From: an uncultured Paracoccaceae bacterium
GTDB taxonomy: Bacteria > Pseudomonadota > Alphaproteobacteria > Rhodobacterales > Rhodobacteraceae
DNA: 64,000 bases
Assembly: GCA_947494675.1 (NCBI GenBank)
Contig: CANLVP010000002.1
Coordinates: 248,001 to 312,000, forward strand
Direction: 5' to 3'
Below the pieces are notes generated by a model. The model searched no databases. It was given only the letters and a program-made list of their open reading frames with translations, and was not told the origin of the DNA. Made by a program: the position numbers and the translations under genes. Within the stretch, counting starts at the first letter, position 1. The number at the start of each line of letters is the position of its first letter. Shown here piece after piece: positions 15,688 through 25,182 of the stretch.

Positions 15688-16494
15688 TCAGGACTTGCGC
15701 CGTTTGGCCAAGCCAAGGCCACCAAAGGCCGCAATCAGCAACCAAGCCGAGGCAGGCAGTGGCACCGCAAAGGACCCCGGGTCAGTCGTGAAGGCCGCGT
15801 AGTTCACAGTGTCCTGGCTGAAGTTGTAGAACCCCATGCGGCCATTCTCAAACGTGCCCGCAAGGTTGAATTCCTCAACACCGTTCACTTTGATCACCAG
15901 ATTGTTGGGGCCAAAGTCGAACGAAAAGTTGTAGCTGGTATTGTTGGCCCATCCGGTGGAGCCCAGGTTCTTCGCGCGGGCGAGTTCCTGAACGCCGCCA
16001 TTGCCATTGCCGGCAAGATCTTCGTGTTGCCACAACTCATCCGCTGTTGGGATACCCGTGACGCGCGACACAGACAGGCCAATTGAACCGAGGCCGCCCG
16101 GCGTCAGGTCCGCTGTTCCGCCACTAAAATTGAAGCTTTGATTGGATTGCTTCCAGTCGATCAAAAGGTAATCAGCGCCCAAATTACTGGTGTCACCAGG
16201 GTCAAACCCAAGCACAAAACCGATAAAATCGTCGTCGTTGTTGGTTTGCACCGCCAAGTCACCGGACGCATCAAGCCCCTGCGCGTTAAAATCGGAATAG
16301 AAGATCGCAGGCTGGCCATTCAGCGTTTGCGTGACCGAAGACCCATCGGGGGCGACGTTCCAATTTGCGCCGTTAAAGCCCGAAACAGGCGGGTAGTTTT
16401 CGGCGGTCCAGGTGTTTAGGTCGACTTGTGCGGCACTTGCGCCAGAGGCAAAGCCAACGACGGCCAAAGCCGCCAGATTGCGAAATATGTTCAT
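15688..16494 (-). CDS. VPLPA-CTERM sorting domain protein with thrombospondin C-terminal-like domain
   Basis: A 268-residue exported protein. It has a signal peptide (NLAALAVVGFASGASA), a beta-rich body, and a C-terminal sorting tail: VPLPASAWLLIAAFGGLGL followed by AKRRKS, the VPLPA variant of PEP-CTERM recognised by exosortase-type systems in Rhodobacterales. The stretch 'DDDFIGFVLGFDPGDTSNLGADYLLIDWKQ' resembles the C-terminal domain of thrombospondins/COMP, a calcium- and matrix-binding jelly roll. ATG at 16494 is taken as start; a GTG three codons upstream (16503) is possible. No exosortase gene lies in the window. Confidence 0.85.
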   Translation of the reverse strand: MNIFRNLAALAVVGFASGASAAQVDLNTWTAENYPPVSGFNGANWNVAPDGSSVTQTLNGQPAIFYSDFNAQGLDASGDLAVQTNNDDDFIGFVLGFDPGDTSNLGADYLLIDWKQSNQSFNFSGGTADLTPGGLGSIGLSVSRVTGIPTADELWQHEDLAGNGNGGVQELARAKNLGSTGWANNTSYNFSFDFGPNNLVIKVNGVEEFNLAGTFENGRMGFYNFSQDTVNYAAFTTDPGSFAVPLPASAWLLIAAFGGLGLAKRRKS

Positions 16495-16576
16495 AATTTT
16501 CACCGATCAAAAAAGTTAATGCCCCGATATTAACACATTTTGGCCGGGGAAGCGACATCTTTCCCCCGCTGGCTGA

Positions 16577-16604
16577 TTGACCCTAAGGTCTAGGGTGATA
16601 GATC
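16577..16604 (+). promoter_or_regulatory. Candidate sigma-70 promoter of argS
   Basis: TTGACC (16577-16582) is separated by 16 bases from TAGATC (16599-16604), ending 27 bases before the argS ATG. Match to the -35 is good and to the -10 moderate. Inferred from spacing only. Confidence 0.35.
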
Positions 16605-16631
16605 AGGCAGCGACCCAATAGGACCAAACCG

Positions 16632-18365
16632 ATGAACGTCTTTGCCGATATCCGCGCCCTTGTGATGGCCTGTCTTGATACGCTGGAAACGGCGGGCACT
16701 TTGCCCGGCGGGTTGAACCGTGCGGCGATCACGGTGGAACCACCGCGCGATGCCGCGCATGGCGACATGGCGACAAACGCGGCGATGGTGCTGGCCAAGC
16801 CTGCCAAGATGAACCCGCGGGCCATTGCAGAGGCGCTGGCGGCAGAGCTTGCCAAGGATGATCGTGTGACTGTGGCCGAGGTCGCGGGGCCGGGGTTCTT
16901 GAACATGCGGCTGGCGGCAGACGTTTGGGGCGGGGTCATCAAGGCCGCGCTGACCAATGCCGATTATGGCCGGTCCACGCTGGGCCAGAACAAAAAGATG
17001 ATGGTGGAATATGTCAGCGCCAACCCCACGGGGCCGCTGCACGTGGGCCACACGCGGGGCGCTGTCTTTGGTGACGCGCTGGCCAGTCTGCTGGATTACG
17101 CGGGCTATGACGTCACGCGGGAATATTACATCAACGACGGTGGCGCGCAGGTCGATGTGCTCGCCCGGTCGGTCTATCTGCGGTATCTTGAGGCGCATGG
17201 CCAAGAGGTTGCGTTTGAGGATGGCACATACCCCGGCGATTATCTGATCCCGGTGGGCGAAGCGCTCAAAGATAAGGTCGGCGATGCCTATGTCGGCAAG
17301 GGCGAGCAGTTCTGGCTGGAAGACGTGCGGGAATATGCGACCGAAGCGATGATGAGCCTGATCCGCGATGATCTGGCGAGCCTTGGGATTGAGATGGATA
17401 ATTTCTATTCCGAAAAGGGGCTTTATGGTTCTGGCCGGATTGAGGATGCGATCCAAACGCTGGACCAAAAGGGCCTGATCTATCGCGGCACACTGGAGCC
17501 GCCCAAGGGCAAGCTGCCAGAGGATTGGGAACCGCGCGAGCAGACGCTGTTCAAGTCAACAGAATATGGCGATGACGTGGATCGGCCGGTGCAGAAGTCG
17601 GACGGCGCATGGACCTATTTCGCGCCGGACATTGCCTATCATTACGACAAGGTGGAACGGGGCTTTGACGCGCTGATTGATGTCTTTGGCGCGGACCATG
17701 GCGGCTACGTCAAGCGGATGAAGGCGGCTGTGGCCGCATTGTCGGACGAAAAGGTGCCGCTGGATATCAAGCTGACGCAGCTGGTGAAGCTCTATAAGAA
17801 TGGCGAGCCGTTCAAGATGTCCAAGCGGGCAGGGACGTTCGTGACCCTGCGCGATGTTGTGGACCAGGTAGGGTCGGACGTGACCCGGTTCCATATGTTG
17901 ACGCGTAAGAATGACGCGCCGCTCGACTTTGATTTCGACAAGGTGACAGAGCAATCGAAGGACAATCCGGTGTTCTATGTGCAGTATGCGCATGCGCGGA
18001 TTAACTCGGTGCTGCGCAAGGCCGAGGTGCCGGTGGATGACGCGACCCTTGCGGGGGCTGATCTGTCGTTGGCAGCACATGAGGCTGAGTTGAAAGTGGC
18101 CAAGACCTTGGCTGAGTGGCCGCGGCTGGTTGAGATTGCGGCAAAGGGCCATGAGCCACACCGGATCGCGTTCTATCTGTATGATCTGGCGTCGGATTTT
18201 CACGGGCTGTGGAACCGGGGCAATGACGACACCAGCCTGCGGTTCCTGCAAGAGGGTGACAAAGCCACAACACAGGCGAAAATCGCCCTTATCCGTGCGG
18301 TTCAGGTTGTTTTGGCCTCTGGGCTTGGTATCTTAGGTGTGACCCCGGCGGAAGAGATGCGCTAA
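16632..18365 (+). CDS. argS: Arginine--tRNA ligase
   Basis: A 577-residue class I aminoacyl-tRNA synthetase charging tRNA-Arg. The N-terminal additional domain is followed by the HIGH motif as HVGH (137-140, in [16 protein letters not shown]), the KMSK-region signature [10 protein letters not shown], and a C-terminal anticodon-binding DALR domain ([11 protein letters not shown]...[31 protein letters not shown]). Full-length for the family. It heads a rightward run with the SPOR protein, nagZ and scpAB, a conserved order in Rhodobacterales. Confidence 0.97.
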   Translation: MNVFADIRALVMACLDTLETAGTLPGGLNRAAITVEPPRDAAHGDMATNAAMVLAKPAKMNPRAIAEALAAELAKDDRVTVAEVAGPGFLNMRLAADVWGGVIKAALTNADYGRSTLGQNKKMMVEYVSANPTGPLHVGHTRGAVFGDALASLLDYAGYDVTREYYINDGGAQVDVLARSVYLRYLEAHGQEVAFEDGTYPGDYLIPVGEALKDKVGDAYVGKGEQFWLEDVREYATEAMMSLIRDDLASLGIEMDNFYSEKGLYGSGRIEDAIQTLDQKGLIYRGTLEPPKGKLPEDWEPREQTLFKSTEYGDDVDRPVQKSDGAWTYFAPDIAYHYDKVERGFDALIDVFGADHGGYVKRMKAAVAALSDEKVPLDIKLTQLVKLYKNGEPFKMSKRAGTFVTLRDVVDQVGSDVTRFHMLTRKNDAPLDFDFDKVTEQSKDNPVFYVQYAHARINSVLRKAEVPVDDATLAGADLSLAAHEAELKVAKTLAEWPRLVEIAAKGHEPHRIAFYLYDLASDFHGLWNRGNDDTSLRFLQEGDKATTQAKIALIRAVQVVLASGLGILGVTPAEEMR

Positions 18366-18434
18366 AGCGCACGTGTCCGGGTGAGCTGAGGTAACCAATC
18401 GAGGGCGGCAAACGTCCCGTGCAGTGAGGCGGAC

Positions 18435-19418
18435 ATGGCAGTTTATGAAGAGGGCGCGGAATACGTGCCCCTGACCCGTAAGGCGGGTGCTTTTGCAAAT
18501 TATGCGGGTGCGGCAGTATCGCTTGGCCTGATGGCCGGGATCGGCGTCTGGGGCTACCAGTTGATCATGCGCGACGTGACCGGCATCCCCGTGGTGCGGG
18601 CGATGGAAGGGGCGATGCGTGTGGCCCCTGAAAACCCCGGTGGCGAAGTGGCCGTGCACACTGGTCTGGCCGTCAATGCGGTCGCCGCCGAAGGCGTGGC
18701 CGCAGCCCCTGAGGACCGTTTGGTGTTGGCTCCTGCAACGACCGATCTGGCCGAAGAAGATCTGACCGTGCAACCCACCGCGGAGGCCGGCGAGGTGATC
18801 GCGACAGATGCGCCTGCGGTTGAGGTTGAAACCCAGACCGCCCTGACAGACCCGGAAGATGTAGCCCCTGCGGCGCCTTTGGATACCGACGACGTGCTGG
18901 CCCTAGCCGATCAGCTTGCCGCCGGTGCCGCACCTATGGTGCCACTGGAAGAGGGCGAAGTTGTTGCACCCACCGTCCTGCTGGACGGCGAGGCGGTTGA
19001 GGCACCTGCCGTGACCGTGATTTCCACATCGATCCCCGGCGTGACCACATCCTTGCGCCCCATTTTGCGCCCTGCCGCTGTGGCTGTGACGCAAAGCAGC
19101 GCTGTCGAAGCCGCTGTGGAACAGGCCGCGACACCGACCGTTGCCGTGGCCACGCAAGCGCTGCCCACCGGCACTAAATTGGTGCAGCTGGGTGCCTTCC
19201 CAACGCCTGAAGCCGCAGCGAACGCCTGGACCGGGTTGCAAGGCAAGTTCAGCGCCTACCTCAATGGCAAGGACCAGTTGATCCAAGAGGCCGAGCGTAA
19301 TGGCAAGGCGTTTTACCGGCTGCGGGCCAAAGGCTTTGCTGATCTGAGCGAAGCACGTCGGTTCTGCGCTGCGTTAGAGGCAGGCAACGCGGATTGTATC
19401 CCCGTGGTTGTCCGCTAA
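18435..19418 (+). CDS. SPOR-domain membrane protein
   Basis: A 327-residue single-pass protein. A cytoplasmic N-terminus is followed by a transmembrane segment (YAGAAVSLGLMAGIGVWGYQLI, about residues 17-38), a long Ala/Val/Pro/acid-rich periplasmic linker, and a C-terminal SPOR domain (KLVQLGAFPTPEAAANAWTG...FYRLRAKGFADLSEARRFCAAL). SPOR domains bind denuded septal peptidoglycan, so a role at the division site is likely. The stop is immediately followed by the nagZ GTG, linking it to peptidoglycan recycling. Confidence 0.9.
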   Translation: MAVYEEGAEYVPLTRKAGAFANYAGAAVSLGLMAGIGVWGYQLIMRDVTGIPVVRAMEGAMRVAPENPGGEVAVHTGLAVNAVAAEGVAAAPEDRLVLAPATTDLAEEDLTVQPTAEAGEVIATDAPAVEVETQTALTDPEDVAPAAPLDTDDVLALADQLAAGAAPMVPLEEGEVVAPTVLLDGEAVEAPAVTVISTSIPGVTTSLRPILRPAAVAVTQSSAVEAAVEQAATPTVAVATQALPTGTKLVQLGAFPTPEAAANAWTGLQGKFSAYLNGKDQLIQEAERNGKAFYRLRAKGFADLSEARRFCAALEAGNADCIPVVVR

Positions 19419-20408
19419 GTGGCCCACGGCGCGGTCATTGTTGGACCTCAGGAACAACGCATAACCGATTGGGAAAAGGCGCATTTTCGGGATGCGGACC
19501 CCTGGGGGTTCATCCTATTTGCACGCAATGTCGGTGACCCAGAGCAGTTGCGCCGCCTAACGGGCGAGCTGCGCGAAAGCGTAGGGCGCGCGGCCCCGAT
19601 CATGATCGATCAAGAGGGTGGCCGCGTGCAGCGGATGCGCAGCCCCCATTGGCGCGAATATCTTCCCGCTTTGGATCAGATGGAACGCGCGAGCGACCCG
19701 ATGCGGGCCATGTGGCTGCGCAACCGCTTGATCGCACAAGAACTGCATGACGTGGGCATTGATGCCAATTGTGCGCCGCTAGCGGACCTGTTGGAGGATG
19801 AGGCGCATCCGGTGATGCGCAACCGTCTCTATGGGCGCGATGTGGACACGGTGGTCAAGGCCGCCCGCACCGCAGCAGAGGCGCATTTGGCCGGTGGCGT
19901 TCTGCCGATCCTCAAGCATATTCCGGGGTATGGTCGCGCGACGGTGGACAGCCACAAGGAACTTCCCACTGTAAGAGTGCCGCGTAAGACATTGGAAGGG
20001 CGTGATTTTGCCCCCTTCGTGGCGCTGAACGACATGGCGATGGGGATGACGGCGCATATCGTTTTCACCGACATTGATCCGGATCAGCCCGCCACCACCA
20101 GCAAGGTCATGATGCAGGTGATCCGCAACGATATTGGCTTTGCCGGGCTGATCATGACCGATGACATCGGAATGGATGCACTGACCGGAACGCCTGCCGA
20201 ACGGGCGCGGGCGTCGCTTGATGCGGGCTGTGATCTGGTGCTGCATTGCAATGGCGACCGGGCCGAGGTTGAGGCGGTTGCGGCTGCGAGTGGGCAGATG
20301 AGTGCCCCGGCCATGGCCCGCGCAGAGCGGGCTTTGGCGCAGCGAAAGCCGCCTATGCCAATTGACATTCCCGGTGCGATTGCCGAACTTGAAGCGCTTT
20401 TGGCGTAG
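19419..20408 (+). CDS. nagZ: Beta-N-acetylhexosaminidase (GH3)
   Basis: A 329-residue cytoplasmic glycoside hydrolase family 3 enzyme that removes N-acetylglucosamine from recycled muropeptides. Visible motifs are IDQEGGRVQRM (about 63-73), KHIPGYGRATVDSHKELP (the KHFPGHG-type loop with His acid/base) and the nucleophile-containing MTDDIGMDAL. The start is a GTG directly abutting the stop of the SPOR gene, with no gap, so translation is coupled. Length is normal. Confidence 0.94.
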   Translation: MAHGAVIVGPQEQRITDWEKAHFRDADPWGFILFARNVGDPEQLRRLTGELRESVGRAAPIMIDQEGGRVQRMRSPHWREYLPALDQMERASDPMRAMWLRNRLIAQELHDVGIDANCAPLADLLEDEAHPVMRNRLYGRDVDTVVKAARTAAEAHLAGGVLPILKHIPGYGRATVDSHKELPTVRVPRKTLEGRDFAPFVALNDMAMGMTAHIVFTDIDPDQPATTSKVMMQVIRNDIGFAGLIMTDDIGMDALTGTPAERARASLDAGCDLVLHCNGDRAEVEAVAAASGQMSAPAMARAERALAQRKPPMPIDIPGAIAELEALLA

Positions 20409-20421
20409 GGGTTTACGGGCA

Positions 20422-21213
20422 GTGCCATCGGAGTTTCAGGAAGACGCGATCAGCGTCAGCGAGCGTGTTGCCGCTGAAGCCTTGATCGTGGACGTCGGCG
20501 CTTTTGAGGGCCCGCTGGACCTGTTGCTGACGCTGTCGCGCACCCAAAAGGTCGACCTGCGCGAAATCTCGATCCTTGATCTGGCCGAGCAATATCTGGC
20601 TTTCGTCGAACAGGCCAAGCAGTTGCGGCTGGAACTGGCGGCTGACTATCTGGTGATGGCCGCCTGGTTGGCGTTCCTGAAATCGCGCCTGTTGTTGCCG
20701 CCTGACCCCACCGAAGAGGGGCCATCGGGCGAGGAACTTGCCGCGCATCTTGCGTTCCAGCTGGAACGGCTTGAGGCGATGCGCGGGGCTGCGGCCAAGC
20801 TAATGGCGCGGGACCAGTTGGGCCGCGATTTCTTTGCCCGTGGCATCACCGAAGACGTGCAGCGGGTGCGGCGCGTGACCTATACCGCGACGCTGTTGGA
20901 CCTGATGCAGGGCTATGCGCGGATCAGGACCAAGGATGAATTCCGTCCCTTCGTTTTGGACCGCAAAGCGGTGATGACGATGGAACAGGCGCTGGACCGG
21001 ATGCGGCATCTGATCGGCTTTGCGGGCGAGTGGACCGACATTTCCAGCTATTTGCCCGAGGGGTGGGAAATGGACCCGGCCAAGCGTCGGTCATCGACTG
21101 CCGCCACCTTTGCCGCGAGCCTTGAGCTGGCCAAGGAAGGCAAGATCGACATCCGCCAATCGGACACTTTTGCCCCCATACAAATTCGAAAAAGAGCGCC
21201 GTACGATGACTGA
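20422..21213 (+). CDS. scpA: Segregation and condensation protein A
   Basis: A 263-residue kleisin that bridges the SMC heads with ScpB. The signature 'FEGPLDLLLTLSRTQKVDLREISILDLAEQYL' and 'LAADYLVMAAWLAFLKSRLLLP' identify it. No suitable ATG exists; the GTG at 20422, 13 bases after nagZ, gives a protein beginning VPSEFQEDAISV and is preceded by a weak AGGGG. The next upstream ATG lies inside nagZ. The 3' end overlaps scpB by 8 bases. Confidence 0.94.
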   Translation: MPSEFQEDAISVSERVAAEALIVDVGAFEGPLDLLLTLSRTQKVDLREISILDLAEQYLAFVEQAKQLRLELAADYLVMAAWLAFLKSRLLLPPDPTEEGPSGEELAAHLAFQLERLEAMRGAAAKLMARDQLGRDFFARGITEDVQRVRRVTYTATLLDLMQGYARIRTKDEFRPFVLDRKAVMTMEQALDRMRHLIGFAGEWTDISSYLPEGWEMDPAKRRSSTAATFAASLELAKEGKIDIRQSDTFAPIQIRKRAPYDD

Positions 21214-21850
21214 CGCCCCTGAAAACGACAGCCTGTTTGAAGCCCCGCCAATGGGCGAACAGGAACGCATGGTCGAGGCGATCCTGTTTGCCACCGCCGA
21301 CCCCGTGACAGTGACCGAATTGATCGGGCGGATGCCGCATGGGTCGGACCCGGCAGAGGCGCTGGCGCATTTGCGCAAACGCTATGAGGGGCGCGGGGTC
21401 AATGTGATCAAAATTGGCGACGCATGGGCCATGCGCACGGCGGCTGATCTTGGGTTTTTGATGCAAAAAGAGACGGTTGAGACCCGCAAGCTGTCACGTG
21501 CTGCGATCGAGACCCTGGCGATTGTCGCCTATCACCAGCCTGTCACCCGCGCCGAGATCGAAGAGATTCGCGGCGTCAGTGTCAGCCGCGGTACGATTGA
21601 CCAGCTGATTGAGCTGGAGTGGATCCGCTTTGGGCGGCGGCGGATGACGCCGGGGCGGCCCGTGACCTTTGTGGTGACGCAAGGCTTCCTTGATCACTTT
21701 GGGCTTGAGAACGCGCGCGATTTGCCGGGGCTGAAGGAATTGCGCTCTGCCGGTTTGCTGGAAAATCGTCCTCCGCCCGGCGCGTTGTCTGATCCCGACG
21801 AGGTAGTCGAGGACGACACCGATCAGGTGGATATGTTTGAAGACGAATAA
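21206..21850 (+). CDS. scpB: Segregation and condensation protein B
   Basis: A 214-residue winged-helix protein that binds ScpA in the condensin complex. Typical stretches are MVEAILFATADPVTVTELIGRMP, TRKLSRAAIETLAIVAYHQPVTRAEIEEIRGV and GRPVTFVVTQGFLDHFGLENARDLPGL. The acidic tail ends DQVDMFEDE. The ATG at 21206 overlaps the scpA stop. Confidence 0.95.
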   Translation: MTDAPENDSLFEAPPMGEQERMVEAILFATADPVTVTELIGRMPHGSDPAEALAHLRKRYEGRGVNVIKIGDAWAMRTAADLGFLMQKETVETRKLSRAAIETLAIVAYHQPVTRAEIEEIRGVSVSRGTIDQLIELEWIRFGRRRMTPGRPVTFVVTQGFLDHFGLENARDLPGLKELRSAGLLENRPPPGALSDPDEVVEDDTDQVDMFEDE

Positions 21851-21878
21851 GGCTAAAACTTTAGTCAAAGCCCGTCTC

Positions 21879-21886
21879 TTAACCAT
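21879..21886 (+). promoter_or_regulatory. CtrA-type half site TTAACCAT upstream of the diguanylate cyclase
   Basis: TTAACCAT is the classical CtrA half-site of alphaproteobacteria; the second half at the expected spacing reads TTCG rather than TTAA, so the full TTAA-N7-TTAA is imperfect. It lies about 40-50 bases before the diguanylate cyclase gene. CtrA commonly controls motility and c-di-GMP genes in this order. Inferred. Confidence 0.35.
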
Positions 21887-21921
21887 TCCTTCGATACTTC
21901 CCGGTTAGCAAGTCATCAAAG

Positions 21922-23325
21922 TTGGGATTTGATGTGCACGGACTTGTAACGCCACTCGACGACTTTCGCAGTCGGAATAAATTTATTCTTTTGTCGCAAA
22001 GGTTTCGCAGGCCTTTGGCGGTGCTGACGATCCTCCTTGCTATGCTGGGAATGGTCGAAAACATGTTGGGCGTTGATGCGCTTTTTCGGCCAAATCCGGA
22101 GGCGTCGACCCATTTTGCGACGGGTCTGTTTACCCTGTGCCTTGCAGCGGGATTGGCGCATTACCGGCCGCAAAGGCGCACCCCGATGTGGCGCTATGCC
22201 ATGTCGGGCAGCATCCTGTGCGTCTTGGTCGGCGTGCTAGGATTGCGATTGGCGAGCCATTACGCGGTACCACTGGGCGTGTTTGCCTGGCCGCTGCCGT
22301 ATTTTGCTGGCATGGGGTCCGACACGGCGCTGGTGCTTGCATTCTTCTTTGCCTCCGTCATCACGCGCCGACATTTTGGCCGCACCGGATTATTCCTGGC
22401 GATGGCGGGGATATCGATCTTGATGTGCGGCTTTTTGGCGTTGAGTTTCGGCAATGATCTGTTCGAAGGGCAGATGGCCGTCTCGACCATGCTGGCCCTG
22501 TTTCCGGCGGCATTGGCGGTGCTGACGCTTTATGCGCACCGCCCATTTGCAAGAGTGTTGTTGCTGTCGGGGCCGGTTGGATACCGGACCCGGATGACGC
22601 TGTTTGTTGGCTTTATTGTGCCGTGGATGGGCGGCGTCATTCTGCATCGTTTTGTCGGCGTCCCGGAACGTGCGTCCCCGATTGAGGCCTTGGTGATTGG
22701 TGTCATCATCCTCAGCATGTGCGCGGTGGCGCTGTTTTCGGGCTATGGCCATGAAAAAGCGGACCGGGAGCGGCGCGTGTTGGGCGAAGAATTGCGCCGC
22801 TTGGCGACGATGGATGCGCTGACGGGGGTGCTCAGCCGGAATGGTATCCGCATCGACCTTTTGCGCCGTTGGGATACGTTTCAACTGACTGGAACGCCGA
22901 CTTATGTTTTGCTGTTCGATCTCGACCATTTCAAGCAGGTAAATGACACCTTTGGGCATGACATTGGCGACAAGGTCCTGACGGCGGTTGGTCAAGTGTC
23001 GCGGTCGGTGATGCGAGTCGGCGATGCGATTGGCCGGTGGGGGGGGGAAGAGTTTCTTGTGGTGGCGAACGCGAAATCGCCAGAGCAGATGGCGAAACTG
23101 GCAGAGCGGTTACGCACAGAAATCTCTGAAAATGTCGCTGACATCGCCAGCGGTGCGGTGCAGGTTCCACAGGTGACGGTTTCCATTGGTGTTGCGGCCT
23201 TCGATCCGGGTGATGTCAGCATCAATGCGGTGATCAAGCGTGCTGATCTGGCCCTTTATGCGGCCAAAGGCAAAGGCCGTGATCAGGTCATTGTTGATCC
23301 GGTTGCGGTGCCTGAGGCCGCTTAA
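21922..23325 (+). CDS. Membrane-bound diguanylate cyclase (GGDEF)
   Basis: A protein of up to 467 residues. The first 275 residues contain about seven hydrophobic segments, with no recognised named sensor domain. Residues 290-455 form a GGDEF domain with DALTGVLSRNGIR, VLLFDLDHFKQVNDTFGHDIGD and the active site GGEEF (374-378). RVGD at 365-368, five residues before it, is an intact I-site for product inhibition, so active c-di-GMP synthesis with feedback is expected. No EAL domain. The start is uncertain: TTG at 21922 or GTG at 21934. A CtrA-like half site lies upstream. Confidence 0.92.
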   Translation: MGFDVHGLVTPLDDFRSRNKFILLSQRFRRPLAVLTILLAMLGMVENMLGVDALFRPNPEASTHFATGLFTLCLAAGLAHYRPQRRTPMWRYAMSGSILCVLVGVLGLRLASHYAVPLGVFAWPLPYFAGMGSDTALVLAFFFASVITRRHFGRTGLFLAMAGISILMCGFLALSFGNDLFEGQMAVSTMLALFPAALAVLTLYAHRPFARVLLLSGPVGYRTRMTLFVGFIVPWMGGVILHRFVGVPERASPIEALVIGVIILSMCAVALFSGYGHEKADRERRVLGEELRRLATMDALTGVLSRNGIRIDLLRRWDTFQLTGTPTYVLLFDLDHFKQVNDTFGHDIGDKVLTAVGQVSRSVMRVGDAIGRWGGEEFLVVANAKSPEQMAKLAERLRTEISENVADIASGAVQVPQVTVSIGVAAFDPGDVSINAVIKRADLALYAAKGKGRDQVIVDPVAVPEAA

Positions 23326-23484
23326 CCCCCCGAAAAGTGCCAAATGGTCAGGGTTTCCTGACCCCAAATCCCACCAAGGTATGGAAAGCCGCACTGTTGT
23401 ATCAGGCGCGGGCCGTTAGATTAAATCCCAAGAGCCACGCCTCCGACTGAAGCGGTAAGGCACAGAAAAGATTGGGACTTTCAC

Positions 23485-23919
23485 ATGGTCAGCACACGCA
23501 CCCTGCGCGAGCGCATTTTCCAGACCTGCGCGTTTGAAGTGATCGGCATCGCTTGCGTCACGCCGCTTTTCATGGCGGTCTATGGTGGACACGCGAGCGA
23601 AAGCCTGACCTTGATGGTCGCGATTTCGGTCGCGGTGATGATCTGGGCGCCGATCTACGGGTTTGTCTTTGACCGGATCGAGGCGCGCAAAACCCAGCGT
23701 ATCGCGAGTGACCGACCTGCGCGCATCCGGGTGTTGCATGCGGTGCTGTATGAACTCACAAGCGTCAGCGTCACACTGCCCCTAGCCATGGCCGTCGGCG
23801 GGCTGACCTTTGGACAGGCCGTGGGGATGAACATCTGGCTGACGCTGTTCTATGTGGGATATGCCTTTGCGTTCTTTCTGGCCTATGACCGGCTGCGCCC
23901 GGTGCAGGTGACGTCATGA
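23485..23919 (+). CDS. PACE-family efflux transporter
   Basis: A 144-residue four-helix membrane protein built of two similar hydrophobic pairs, the bacterial transmembrane pair (BTP) layout of proteobacterial antimicrobial compound efflux (PACE) proteins. Typical residues are RERIFQTCAFEVIGIACVTPL at the start, 'WAPIYGFVFDRIEAR' after helix 2, RVLHAVLYELTSVSVTLPLAM, and 'NIWLTLFYVGYAFAFFLAYDRL' at the end. It likely pumps small cationic biocides or polyamines. It stands alone between the cyclase and dcd. Confidence 0.85.
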   Translation: MVSTRTLRERIFQTCAFEVIGIACVTPLFMAVYGGHASESLTLMVAISVAVMIWAPIYGFVFDRIEARKTQRIASDRPARIRVLHAVLYELTSVSVTLPLAMAVGGLTFGQAVGMNIWLTLFYVGYAFAFFLAYDRLRPVQVTS

Positions 23920-24052
23920 TTGTCACCGCACTTTCAGGCAAAACCCATTGCTGGCAAATCTGGATCAACGTCGCCGTTCCAACGCCGAAACCGGCACGGC
24001 CAAAATTATACGTGGTGTCTGGCTGACCTCCCGCAGCGCAGACGCCCATGGG

Positions 24053-25132
24053 TCAGGGGGATTTGAAGTGCTTTGACAGCTTCAGCCCCTGACCCTGATA
24101 ATTCGATTTGATATCAACACCATAAAGCGCCTGCGGCAGGGCCGACATCTGTTCGTAGATCAGGCGTCCGACGACTTGGCCGTGCTCTAGCACAAAGGGC
24201 GCTTCGTGGCAGCGCACCTCAAGCACGCCGCGTGATCCGGTGCCGCCTGCGCCTGCCCAGCCAAAGCCCGGATCGAAAAAGCCCGCGTAATGCACCCGGA
24301 ATTCGCCAACCATGGCCAGATAGGGGGCCATCTCTGCGGCCTGCATGGGTGGGATCGCGATACTTTCGCGGCTGACCAGAATGTAGAAGGCACCGGGATC
24401 AAGGATGATCCAACCGTCGGTCGCATGAACCGGTTCCCAATAGTCGGCGGGGTCATAGTGGTTGAGCTTGCCCAGATCGACCACGCCGGTATGTGGCTTG
24501 GCGCGGTAACCGACCAGCGTGCCGTTGTCCGGCTTCAGATCAACCGAAAAGCCAAGTCCGTCCGAGATGACAGGATCGCCGTCGACAATCGGGGTGTCGG
24601 CATGGAGTGAAGACAGATCCGCGTCGGACATCCGCGTGTCGCCATTGCGAAAGATGATCTGGTTCAGCATCTGCCCGGTCTGGGCCACGACGGAAAAGCT
24701 ACGCGGACAAATCTCAACATAAAGCGGACCGGTATAGCCTGCGGGCACGCGGTCAAATTCGGTGCCGCGATCGGTGATGATGCGGGTCAGCAGATCAAGA
24801 CGTCCGATGGAGGATTTGGCTGAGGCGGCAGCGGTCATACCGCCGGGCAGGGCAAGCGATTCCAGCAAAGGCACCACATAAACGCAGCCCTTTTCCAGCA
24901 CAGCGCCGTCGGTCAGCGAAATCTCGTGCATCTGAAAGTCGGCCAGCCGGTCGGTCACAGTCCGGTTGCGACCTGCAAGGAAAGACGCGCGGACGCGGTA
25001 GGCGACAGTGCCAAGGCGGAGATCAAGCGAGGCGGGCTGCACCTGACCGTCGGCAATGGGGCTGGTCGCGGAAATTGCGCCACTTGCGATTAAATCAGTG
25101 ATCTGGTGATCGGCTAAAACGCCCTGATCCAT
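24053..25132 (-). CDS. dcd: 2'-deoxycytidine 5'-triphosphate deaminase, two-domain form
   Basis: A 359-residue protein about twice the size of enterobacterial Dcd, containing two dUTPase/Dcd-type repeats; this two-domain form is typical of alphaproteobacteria. The first half carries VQPASLDLRLG and SAKSSIGRLDLLTRIITD, the second 'HYAGFFDPGFGWAGAGGTGSRGVLEVR'. It deaminates dCTP to dUTP. An ATG at 25147 would add five residues (MQGDD), but the GGGGG inside that stretch looks like the ribosome site for the ATG at 25132, which I chose. Confidence 0.9.
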   Translation of the reverse strand: MDQGVLADHQITDLIASGAISATSPIADGQVQPASLDLRLGTVAYRVRASFLAGRNRTVTDRLADFQMHEISLTDGAVLEKGCVYVVPLLESLALPGGMTAAASAKSSIGRLDLLTRIITDRGTEFDRVPAGYTGPLYVEICPRSFSVVAQTGQMLNQIIFRNGDTRMSDADLSSLHADTPIVDGDPVISDGLGFSVDLKPDNGTLVGYRAKPHTGVVDLGKLNHYDPADYWEPVHATDGWIILDPGAFYILVSRESIAIPPMQAAEMAPYLAMVGEFRVHYAGFFDPGFGWAGAGGTGSRGVLEVRCHEAPFVLEHGQVVGRLIYEQMSALPQALYGVDIKSNYQGQGLKLSKHFKSP

Positions 25133-25150
25133 GTCGTCCCCCTGCATAGC

Positions 25151-25175
25151 AAAACGCCCGCGACGGACGCGGGCG
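25151..25175 (-). terminator. Intrinsic terminator of tRNA-Pro
   Basis: On the minus strand, stem CGCCCGCG/CGCGGGCG (8 base pairs, 5-base loop) is followed by TTTT, starting about 7 bases after the tRNA 3' end. The stem sits in the short gap between the tRNA and dcd, separating the two transcripts. Confidence 0.7.
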
Positions 25176-25182
25176 GTTTGAT

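Noticed and set aside
23771-24049. A 92-codon minus-strand open frame between the PACE gene and dcd
   Set aside because: It is mostly antisense to the PACE transporter, with antisense-like composition; the remaining gap of about 130 bases shows nothing else.
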